The notes under the pieces: generated by a model
Databases searched by the model: none
Told to the model about the DNA's origin: nothing
The model's input: the letters and a program-made list of their open reading frames with translations, nothing else
Made by a program: the position numbers and the translations under genes
Source: Liolophura sinensis
Lineage: Eukaryota > Mollusca > Polyplacophora > Chitonida > Chitonidae
DNA: 64,000 nucleotides
Reading direction: 5' to 3'
NCBI RefSeq assembly: GCF_032854445.1
Contig: NC_088302.1
Location: 44,612,521-44,676,520, forward strand
Shown here: positions 12,101-21,450 of the stretch, one piece after another
How the letters are laid out: each line of letters opens with the position of its first letter
Position numbering within the stretch: position 1 is the stretch's first letter

Positions 12101-13377
12101 CACGGATCAACAGTAGCCAGATATTTCAGATGCTCGAAAGCCTTTATCTTTATAAACCAGCGCTTGTCCATGAGCTTCTCTCGATTGCAATGAACCTTCT
12201 GATGTGATGTAACACGGTTTACGCTCAATTCTTCCGCTAACGGGCTGTATACAAAGACAACGTCTATCTCAGCCGAAGCATTGGGCATTTCAGACAAGGG
12301 CTGGTTTTACTAATACCGTTTCCAAATTACAAATACTACTAATATCGTCACTGTAGTCATACTAGCAGTAGTAATTATAGTGAAGTGACTACAGCGTTTA
12401 TAATCAGAATAGTCATAATCATAGTCGTAGTAATTTTCTGTTGGAATTGTTCCTTTGTCAATGCTGTATAGTCACATCACAGTTGTTGTTTTTCCTTTAG
12501 GATTTTGGAGATCGGTGTTCAGTGTAAAATTTATGTTATTATTATCTTCCATTGTGACCTAAACGTTGTGGTGTACTATAAAAAAACAGGTAGAGCTCTT
12601 TATCGCTGCGGCCTTACGTGATTTGTGGTGTATAAAATACATCAAAGGATATTAATAATGCATTAGATGACCAAAACCAAATAAATAAATAATATATGTG
12701 GTTCCCTTTAATCCTGTTTCGTATTTACCAGAGCTGGAATCGAACTCTTGTACGTCTCACAAAAGGCTGGGGAACTTCCAGTACAAGGCATAGTTTCCTA
12801 TGCAAGCAAAATGCCGCTATGCTTGAGACTATGCTAGGTTAACATAATCTTTGATATTAATGCAATAAACTTTGAGCAAGATCAACATCACGGAGAAACC
12901 CCGGGATAAAATCAATGGTCGAGCTACATCAAGCAATGTGGCAATATTGACCTCACGTGTGCTGAGTGGTCAGCACAGGTGTAGGGTTTACCTGCCAACT
13001 GGTCAGATGGAAAGTCACTGGACACATACCGCACAGACGACTTGAGAAGAGGCGATGAGATAACAACAGACATATTGGATGCTGGCTGATTCTAAACGGT
13101 ATTCTCGCCACGATATGGCGAAACCATTTCCGACTCATTTATTTATTCATTCATACATTCTTTCATTCATTCATTCGTCCATTCATAAGCCAATATATAG
13201 CAGCGAACGTCATTGTTGTGCTCAATACGCGGTTTGCTTACGTTGGTCTAGTTTTTCAACCTCACGTTGGATTTTGTGAAAAATAAGACCATATGGACGA
13301 TCCCAAATCAGAACTAAAAACTTTCCAATGTGTATTCCATATCAAAACCACATTCTTCGGCACCAAACATTACACAT
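9126..13377. other. Long intergenic stretch, no supported gene
   Basis: No recognised element or domain. An ATTC/ATTT-rich simple tract occupies about 13138-13183. A 9-bp inverted repeat (CTGTAGTCA 12351-12359, TGACTACAG 12386-12394) sits in a TAGT-rich patch. A minus-strand open stretch at 12004-12297 (97 codons) ends in a cysteine-containing segment (DPCYKNRCKCSG) but has no matching family and overlaps a plus-strand open stretch, so it is not called. AAATAAATAAAT near 12678-12692 may be a retroposon tail remnant. Confidence 0.5.
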
Positions 13378-13728
13378 GGTGTGGCCCCGATAGATCAGTT
13401 GATACAGCGTCCGCTTCTGGAGCGGTAGACCCAGAGTCAATCCTGGGTTGAGTCACATCTAAGACCTTAAAAGAGGAAGATATAACTTCCTCGCTTGGCG
13501 TTCAGCATGATGGGGATAGTGCAACGACTGGTTGACCCGTATCAGTATAATTACTCGGGCGGGATGACTTACTTGCCTTCGGTGAAGCGGCACTAGATAA
13601 AAGAGCGGTGGAAATCCGTCCTGGAACAAGGAGACGCATTACATTCACTCTAAGGATTTCTTCGTCGTCATATGACTGAAAAATTGTTAAGTACAACGTT
13701 AAACTCCAAGCATTCACTCACTCACTTA
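13378..13728 (+). mobile_element. Full-length SINE of a second family, plus orientation
   Basis: Head: GTGGCCCCGATAGATCAGTT with GCGTCCGCTTCTGGAGCGGT, tRNA-like, then AGAGTCAATCCTGGGTTGAG. Body: AAGAGGAAGATATAACTTCC, TCGCTTGGCGTTCAGCATGA, AGTGCAACGACTGGTTGACC. 3' end: ACTGAAAAATTGTTAAGTAC, AACGTTAAACTCCAAGCATT and a short CACTCACTCAC tail. Head, body and end all differ from the common family. The (ACTC)n-type tail instead of AAATAAAT marks a different LINE partner. A minus-strand open frame (13502-13717) lies entirely inside it. Confidence 0.75.
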
Positions 13729-13740
13729 TATATGGTGTAA

Positions 13741-13935
13741 TTTATTTATTCATTTGATTGGTCTTTTACGCTGTACTCAATAACATTTAGTTTATTCGAC
13801 GACGGCCAGGGAGGAAGCCAGACCCAGCCCAGGGGGAACCCACGACCATCCGCAATATTCCTGGGAGAAATTCCCACGTATGGCTGGAGAAAAAGCCAGC
13901 ATGAACTGGACATGAACTGTATGGTGTCCGACCTG
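13741..13935 (-). mobile_element. SINE (common family), minus orientation, truncated head
   Basis: On the minus strand: TCCAGTTCATGCTGGCTTTT, TCTCCAGCCATACGTGGGAA, GCGGATGGTCGTGGGTTCCC, a shortened CTGGCTTCCTCCCTGG block, GCCGTCGTCGAATAAACTAA and a GACCAATCAAATGAATAAAT tail. It directly abuts the different-family SINE ending at 13728. Two minus-strand open stretches (13787-13989) are translations of this element and are not genes. Confidence 0.82.
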
Positions 13936-14210
13936 GCATAAGATAATGTTTATAGAAAAACTCAATAAAAAGAGACAAAATATACACAAAACGGTTTTTG
14001 TTTTATATAGTGTTTGCGGAGATTTAATTTCTGAAGTTTTTGTGAATTTGATCGAGAATTATGCAAAGAGCATTTTAGTCATCTCCAACGTTAAAGTCGG
14101 ATTTGCCGTCAGATCTGGAGGTGACGTCATAAACTCCTCTAAATATTATCCATAGACCATGTAACGCCACACTACTTTTCGGGACGTTGACAAAGGTTTA
14201 ATAACTTTTT

Positions 14211-14232
14211 TTTCGAAAATCGTTTTTCGAAA
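14211..14232. repeat. Short perfect inverted repeat
   Basis: TTTCGAAAA (14211-14219) and TTTTCGAAA (14224-14232) flank a 4-nt loop, a 9-bp stem. It is AT-rich and may be chance. No terminal repeats or target duplications mark it as a transposon end. Confidence 0.4.
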
Positions 14233-14391
14233 GAAACATTGTGTCGGAATATACATGTGACATAACTTAACATCAATTCTTAACGTCTTTTTCTGTGTAT
14301 TCTCATGTCGATTTATAATTAAACTGAAACTGTTCAGTACCTCAAGTGCTCATTGCTACATATTCAAACAGAACTTCTTCAGCTCTACCAG

Positions 14392-14561
14392 CCCATGCAG
14401 GCTTACAGTTCGGCGGTACGTGGGAAGGTCTGACACAGCTTGCGGATGGTTGTGGGTTTCCCCAGGGCCCTGCCCGATTTCCTCCCACCACATTGCTGGC
14501 CCTTGTCGTCTAAATAAAATACTCTTGAGTACGAGTAAAACCCCAATCAAATAAATAAATC
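14392..14561 (+). mobile_element. SINE 3' two-thirds, plus orientation
   Basis: Contains GCGGTACGTGGGAAGGTCTG, GCGGATGGTTGTGGGTTTCC, GCCCGATTTCCTCCCACCAC, a slightly shortened ATTGCTGGCCCTTGTCGTCT block, ATACTCTTGAGTACGAGTAA and CCCCAATCAAATAAATAAAT. The tRNA head is missing or unrecognisable. The overlapping minus-strand open stretch at 14356-14550 is not a gene. Confidence 0.85.
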
Positions 14562-17500
14562 ATTAGCTCTACTGGATATAAAACCTCAAACCTTAGGTTC
14601 CTTGTGGTTCAATACTGGAAAAATTTCCCACCCCACCCAACACCATCCTACCACAATCCTGGCCACGGTTCTTCCGAAAGGCTGTAGATGTTAGGACAGT
14701 CCTAGACTCACTGAACGCAGTCACATCCATGTTGTGCACTGGGACATTGTCCAGTTATGTTTTATACACTGATACACACAGACACACGCAAACTCAGTTA
14801 TGTCTCTTGTTGTATGCAAATCCACACAATCAGTTATGTTTTATGCAAATATACAGACACAAACTACAAAATCCTCAAGACAACAGTGCATCGTATACTT
14901 ATAGTTCAGGTTACGCACTTGATTAATCGCATACTCTCCTCCGTGTTGGAGTGCACCTGTTATTTAACACGATGTTTTTCACCTAGCCGATAAAACCCCA
15001 GTCTGGGAGTCTGTGCATATTTAGTGTAAGCTTAGTCTTAGAGTTGTGGTTTTGGGTTGAACCTACAGATCACTGCCTGTCAACGCGGAGCCCATTTCTG
15101 TGGGCTAGCGCAACTGTTCGCTCTCAGACGCTGGTTTGATCGTATTATCTCGTCAAATCCCGCACACAGACGTTTTTCCTGAGATTCCCATACAACTAGG
15201 TCATTATTTTATGGCATTATGAGTAAATAAGCCATGCACACATGTTTTTAAGGTGAAAATTTGTCGTTGGGGTTGAACATACATTTTTTTCTTAATTTTG
15301 CTGCACATCGAGCCTAGCCACAGAGCAATATAAATATGGTCAGTAGCATCATGTTGTTTATCCCGCTCTAGACTCTCTGCAAAACCACAAACTTGAACCT
15401 GGATGTGTTGTCAAAAACAACACGAAATCGCCCTTACTAAAACAACAGAATATCAACAAAAAGAGCATATCCGGTGCAAAAGGGAGATAAAAATGTCGGT
15501 AATAGAGGCCCGATCCTCAGCTAATATGACAGTAGCCGTGCAATCATACGCCAGTGTCACGCCCGGGACTAAGAAAAATTGCCATGCTATTTTTAAATAC
15601 ACATACACTGTCTACACATTTTTTAAACTTGAAGGCTTGATTAATAACCTGTTTTTTTTTATTTCGTCCGTTTTTATTTTTCTGAACTTTTTATACTTTT
15701 TGTAACATTCTGTACAATCGTCAAAGACGATTTTTAAATGTCAATGATAAAACTCTTGGGTCACCAGGATAGGACTGTAATATTGCCAATATAGCTTGAG
15801 CCCATAATCAATCTTTGCTCTAAAATCACAATGTTATGCAGATTAGATAATATCAAAACGACATGACTTATGCTGTTAAACAGACGTTGTTATTAATTAA
15901 CGCAGAAAAGGTCCTGTCATCAAAGGTTCTGTTAGATGACGTTCGTGCACACTGATGTTTATGAAAGTATTTACCGATATAGATATAACTTTCGCGGTTT
16001 TTTATTTTTCACTGAAAACCTATCAGAAAGCAACCCTTGGCATTTTAGTATCCAGCTTTTTATCCCGTATTAGACTGCTATTCAAATGTTCTAAAAAATT
16101 TCTTAATTTTTCTCATAGAATCATATATGCTTATTTGATTGTGCTCTCTTGGCAACAGATACGTTGACTATAGTTAATACACACAGTGTCGACAGGCATT
16201 CCTCACCAGGTTCAGAATTATGTCAAATATGTCTCACAGACACTAAGTTTTGGCCAGAGGTTCCGAAACAAACGAATGCTCCAAACACGTTTGAAGGTTG
16301 TTGTTGAATCCGTGGGGACGTAGAAAGAAGCTGTGAGTGGTGACATTGAGATGACGGGCTAGCATTGATTGGCTCTGTAAGGAGACTTTGTGGTCTGTAG
16401 TGAAGATTACCGGGACCCAGTCAAGTCAGAGAGGCCCTGGTCAAGTATACTCCTCAGAGGAATAGAGGAACAGCCTTTCGTTACCTGAGATCAGGTGTTT
16501 GATATGTTGGTTTGCTACCTCAGATTGGTTTGAGGATAATAACACGTCAGCCAGTTCCATTCGGTGTTTGATATATTGCTTTGAAACTGATAGCATTTTA
16601 AGAATATCTGATTGCTTTCGTTCGATTATCTATAAAAATATCACCCTTCCCGTCCTCACTTAACCTAACACATTAAAAAAATTATCTCTAAATTTTCGTA
16701 TCAAAACATCAAACATTTCATTAGGCTTTTGACTGAATTTTTCAGCAGAACAAAAGACTTCGAGTTCAATCTTAATACCTGTACTGAAGTCTTTTAGCGA
16801 AATTGATTCGAATGTATACTACTATATATGTTTGTGTGTGTGTATGTGTCAGAAGATGTGACAGCATAGACACAATGATAAACCGTCTGAATTTTTCATC
16901 ACAGGTTCCAATTTTGTCTTTGCAAAATATCCAACAATCCAATGGCGTTATGTTTAGTTAAGTATCAATGTATAAATCTAGTAAACAGTGACTACTGACG
17001 GGGTTGCGTTTGTACATATCCGCACCTGTGGGTAGCACGCATGCTCTTTGTTTGCTCTAGTTATTGATGGCAGACTGAATTAAAATATCTGCTACATCAG
17101 CAGAAATCCCCGTCAGTCCCTTGGTCTGGGAGTTTGGGTCCGCGCCACTTCTCGTTGTGATTCCGTGTCGATGCCAACGCCTAACTGCGGGATCTCGCGA
17201 GATTTATCCGGCTTTTTTGATCTACATGTATATTCCCGGCTTAGATTAGATCCAACTTGGCTGACTCTCGCAGCATTTCTATCTTTACTTGAGACCCTGT
17301 GACCTGTCGAGACGGTCTGATCGCCAAAAGGCCACTACACATAACACTTGCACTGTCGTCTGTCATAACGTTTTTATGTGCATATTTCAAATAAATCCCA
17401 GTTTCGATATTACCCGTAAACTGGACAAGAGGAGCTATTCCTAACCTCCAGATATGATAACGAACTATGCTTATTTTAGGTTAAGTGCTCTATGAGCTCA

Positions 17501-19505
17501 GTTTATCTTATGGCGATATGTTGAAGAGTTATGCCTATTTTAGATTAAGCTCCATTTATCATGAGGGCTTGATTTCAAATTTGGGTCTCGCAATCGTCAA
17601 TGGATGTTTTCAAGAAATCTAAGGTGTACTCTTTATAAAAGTAAATTCATTGTTTGTTGGCTGTCAGACTTGGTCGTGTGAGGTGTGTAGAAGAAGACCA
17701 CCTGTAATATGTCAACCCTGCACAAATTGTAATGAAGAGACCAAAACCGGAGTAGTTTTGTGGGGTTTTTTTCGGCAACGTGCTGCTTTTATACAACCGC
17801 ACAATATCCTCAGGCTATTTTATAAGAGAAACTGTTCCTTCAGTAGCCATTTTTGTGCTAAAAGCTTTATGAATGTGCGAAAAGTTTTATAAATATGCAA
17901 AACGTTTTCTAAATAATAAATTAATTTCTTCATTTAGTGCCATTAATGGCAATCAGTATATGATCTTATGAAGATCTTTCCTTAAGAAATGCTGCATTCG
18001 TCAGAGATCTTACCAAAGAACTGTTTTTAAAAAAAAAATTAGCCATCGTTTATTCAAGTATTAACGGCGAGGTGTTATGAACAGAATTGTTGAAGAGCCA
18101 TTAAAGGGAGCAGATTCTCATAGCTTATAGCCCTGTGAGACTTAAACAACAGGTGGATCAGTTGTAGACTGGTTGACTTTTCACGGATATACTAAAGTAT
18201 GTGTAGATTTGGAATTAAGCCTCACAAAGCTAGCCAAATTTCCCTCGTCATTCTGACCACAAAGTTTCGAAATTCCGCAAAATAATTGCACTTTGAAACT
18301 GCTGATTGCCCATGAAGTGATATTACTTCATCTTCCTGTCAGCCTGAAAGGCCTCATTACTCTTAAGTCAAATTTAATAGGAATTTTACAAACCGCACAA
18401 ATATAACGATGTATCAACGATTATAGCTGCTGCTCAGGTTCATTAAAGTACCATGATAAAGACTATTTCTAAAAATATGTATTAAAATGAAGTTTTGATA
18501 ATTTCCATGTAAATCTTTCATTTCAGACTTTTTCTGATGTCGCTGAAATATGGCGTCTCTACACGTGGTTGTTCCCGTTTCGTGAGATCTCTTCACAGGC
18601 TTGAATATCACACGTCCTATTGAAAAATACCACGTCCCGGTTCCATGAATTTTGCAATGAAAATCAATATTGATATCGAAATGAAAATTCAATAAAACAC
18701 CTCCGACTGTCTTCCTTTTTTTTGAGGTGTTGCCGGACACTGTGTCCGAGTCGGGAGCACTAGGCTGACCCACACACAGCCGAACTGGTCAAACACACAT
18801 TGTGATTGGTCTTGATATATTTCAGATACACGCCAACTAACCGTGTTGTCACAAATAACAGTCGACCACAGGCCAGCTTTGGATGTATTGACCTTCTCTA
18901 TGTTCCTTCGAGAGACAACAGTGAGATCACATGACTCCTTCATGGAAACCTTGTGGATCGGCCATATCTTGTGAAGACAGGAGCTTTGGCTATTTAGGAG
19001 AACGCGTTTATTTGATATGTTTCTGTCATCGTGTGAACCGGACAATCTGGCCAGCAACTTGACACATTTCTTCATAAATGACCATGAACGTTGTAAGAGA
19101 TTCTCTTAGCAGCACTGTAATAATTTCCCTTCATGCCAATTTAACAAAACTGTCTTCATATGCATATGAAAAATAAGTTCGGTAAACGCATACTCGTAAT
19201 TTCTACCTGTCGAAAGATGTCTTCAGGTCACTATACCTTAGCTCCACTCTCCCCCCCCCCCACCACCCCCGACCCCGCCGACGTTCAAATTTCCCCAGTC
19301 CAATACCCTGATATGACCTGACTTTATCTGCATTTCACCTTGAGATGAACCCTATTCATATTTCTGACAATTCTTGACTTGAATTCGACAGGACGAGATG
19401 CACCAATACTTCACCATTCCCACTTACCCAAAGTGTTATCGATTTTAACAAACTGGGGCCCATTCAACCAAATTTGATTTCTAGTTATGATATATTCATC
19501 CTAAT
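14562..19505. other. Long intergenic stretch, no supported gene
   Basis: No recognisable transposon or exon with homology. Minus-strand open stretches at 18414-18773 (119 codons) and 18689-19075 (128 codons) overlap each other and have no recognisable domain or splice context. A short cysteine-rich segment near 17669-17751 is discussed as a finding. A C-run lies at 19249-19261. Duplicated words GGTGTTTGATATxTTGxTTTG occur at about 16494 and 16563. Confidence 0.45.
19249..19277 (-). other. G-quadruplex-capable tract on the minus strand
   Basis: The plus strand has an uninterrupted C run, then ACCACCCCCGACCCCGCCG. The minus strand therefore carries GGGG, GGGGG and an 11-12-nt G run separated by short loops, meeting the usual four-runs-of-three rule because the long run can supply two or more tracts. 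No nearby promoter or gene is identified, so a role is unsupported. Confidence 0.6.
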
Positions 19506-19620
19506 ATAACACGCGTATGGCCGTGGGTTTCCTCCGGGGCCTGTCCGATATCCTCTCACCATAATGCTGGCCCCCGTGGTGGTATAAGTTAAATAGTCAG
19601 ATAAATAAAAGATAAATTAA
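19506..19620 (+). mobile_element. Decayed SINE 3' fragment
   Basis: GTATGGCCGTGGGTTTCCTC, CTGTCCGATATCCTCTCACC, ATAATGCTGGCCCCCGTGGT, then a degraded GGTATAAGTTAAATA and TCAGATAAATAAAAGATAAA tail. Order and content match the common SINE; the TTCTTGAGTACGG word is lost. Confidence 0.75.
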
Positions 19621-20489
19621 TTAAATTTCACATTTTCACATTTTAAGTCAAAATGAGTGGAGAAGGCTGCTGAGGTTAACCCCTTGTAAAAATCTCATTG
19701 TCGAGATATTTTTCCGGAATACCAACAGATGCATCAGTGCTAACCGTTGCTCTAACCGCGTGATCCACATGCACTAACTTTTGTTAACAGCACTCTCAGA
19801 GCCCGTATGGTTCTGCTGGCCTTGTTTACGTCACGTCGTAACGGACAGTGTCCAGCAAACAGATTAAGTATGGCTCTCAGGACACTCCTGTAGTGGCGAG
19901 AGTTAATGACAACAAAACAGCGGCTTGATATCCAGAGAATCCTACATGGTGAATACCTTCGAAGTGAGAGTGTGTTTGAAGAGGTAAACATCATATTGGT
20001 CTTGTTTTCTGGAGTCTTAACTGGGATTAAAGCCTCTGGCCACTGGGTAGGGAACCGAAGGGAGGGAGGCAGTCGTGTTGATTTAACAGTCATCACGTGC
20101 AAAACATGAGAGTAGATCACATTTGGCATGGAAATGTGCATTGTCATGCCGGACATTTTGTTGCTCTTCTCTCAGGTGCCAAGCGGAAGTCAGCGTCTGG
20201 ACAAACGAACTACCTGTCAAAATTGACTTGAAAACAGCTCTATATTGACCCCCAGAAGCGTACTTAGGCCCGCATGCCGTCCTATAGTTTCCTTTCTCTG
20301 GAGAGGCGCATGTGGGCATATAAGTATAACGATTTCTCACTACAACACCGTTTATGCACAGACGATGAACTTTGGTGTCGAAGGTTTTGCGTAGAGGATT
20401 TGGGTTAATGATTAGCCGAAATTGTCCGAATATCGGCGTCGTCATTAATATTATCCGAATATAACTTCGTCATTCCTATACCACTCGTA

Positions 20490-20720
20490 AACCAAAAAGG
20501 GGTGCTCCTTGTCGAAAATCAACAGACCCATTTCAAAACATTATATAACACCAGATCCTAAAGGAATATAAATACCAAATAATACATAAATAGTAAATAA
20601 ACTTGGAAGCATGCAGGAGAGAAGCTGTTTCCAATGATGCAGGGAAGCAGTCGATATTTTAGGCGTGGAATCCAATTGAAATTTCAAACTCGTCGTCTGT
20701 AAAGCATTTCCAATTCGAGT
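20490..20720. repeat. Second copy of the minisatellite-bearing dispersed element, with about one unit
   Basis: Left part matches the flank at 7540-7689 (AAAGGAATATAAATACCAAA, AAATAGTAAATAAACTTGGA). The centre holds roughly one to one-and-a-half 32-bp-like units (ATGATGCAGGGAAGCAGTCG, ATATTTTAGGCGTGG). The right part (GAATCCAATTGAAATTTCAA) matches GACATCCAGTTCAAATTTCA at 8551-8571. So the single-unit locus and the 27-unit array share both flanks. The element is not assigned to a known class. Confidence 0.55.
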
Positions 20721-20907
20721 ATAAATATAGATGTCTCAGTGAGTCTTTGATTGCGTCTGCTCATGTATAAATGCATTTTGTTGATCCATTAGCGGAATTA
20801 ATGACAACTGTGGCAACTATGAAGCAAAGTGTTAAACCCATTATAGAATTTATGAAACTTAAAGTGAAGGCGTTTCGTGAAGTAATAGTGATGTAGTTAA
20901 AAAATTG

Positions 20908-21057
20908 TGACGTAAAGCAACCTGCGGACGATCGTGGCTTTCCCCCGGGTGCTGTCCGGCTTCCTCTCGCCATAATGCTGGCCTCAGTCGTATAAGTGAA
21001 ATATTCTTGAGTACGGCGTAAAACACGAATCAAATAAGTAAATAAATAAATAAATTG
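20908..21057 (+). mobile_element. SINE 3' portion, plus orientation, relatively intact
   Basis: AAGCAACCTGCGGACGATCG, TGGCTTTCCCCCGGGTGCTG, TCCGGCTTCCTCTCGCCATA, ATGCTGGCCTCAGTCGTATA, AGTGAAATATTCTTGAGTAC, GGCGTAAAACACGAATCAAA and a (TAAA)n tail. Few differences from the consensus inferred from the other copies, so a younger copy. The tRNA head is missing. TGACGTAAA occurs on both sides (20909-20917 and 21058-21066), a good candidate target-site duplication. Confidence 0.88.
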
Positions 21058-21120
21058 TGACGTAAACACCACCTAGCATCACGTTTGCAATAATCCGTTA
21101 TTTAGTTTCAGCACTTACTC

Positions 21121-21450
21121 GAGCGGGTGTCGTGGTCGAGTCGTTAAGATGCTTACGTTTCATTCACGAGGTCACATGAACCGTGAGTAAACCCCATGTT
21201 GAGGCAGGAAGTTTTCGACATCTTCTGTTTTCCGTGGGGGTCTTGGTCGACGGCTCTCGGAAATATGGTCTTATATGCAATTCGCGGAAAAGCACTAGCC
21301 TTTCACCAGTAAATACGACATGATCCACGTGAAAAAGTTTTACTTGCCAAGCGTTGATGATTTACTCCGAGCACTCCAGTTTCCTCCACCATGAGACTGG
21401 AGGCCATCGAGTAAAACTCTTGAGTATCGTAATATACAACAAACATCAGT
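21121..21450 (+). mobile_element. tRNA-headed SINE of a third subfamily
   Basis: Head: GAGCGGGTGTCGTGGTCGAG with TCGTTAAGATGC (A-box-like). Body: CTGTTTTCCGTGGGGGTCTT, GTTTTACTTGCCAAGCGTTG, then ACTCCGAGCACTCCAGTTTC and CTCCACCATGAGACTGGAGG. 3' end: AAAACTCTTGAGTATCGTAA with a short ATATACAACAAACA tail. The central ACTTGCC...GGT/GTTG block resembles ACTTGTCAAAGGTCGGTGGT in the SINE at 4512-4860. The 3' end departs from the AAATAAAT tail type. Confidence 0.68.

Noticed and set aside
12004-12297. Minus-strand frame ending in a Cys-containing segment (DPCYKNRCKCSG), considered as an EGF-like exon
   Set aside because: Only three clustered cysteines, no EGF spacing, no strong splice sites.
18414-19075. 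Two overlapping minus-strand open frames of 119 and 128 codons
   Set aside because: They occupy different frames, have no domain, and show no splice signals linking them; chance is sufficient.
19752-20445. Adjacent minus-strand open frames of 134 and 120 codons
   Set aside because: Different frames with a 74-bp overlap and no recognisable domain; part of the second approaches the dispersed repeat at 20490.
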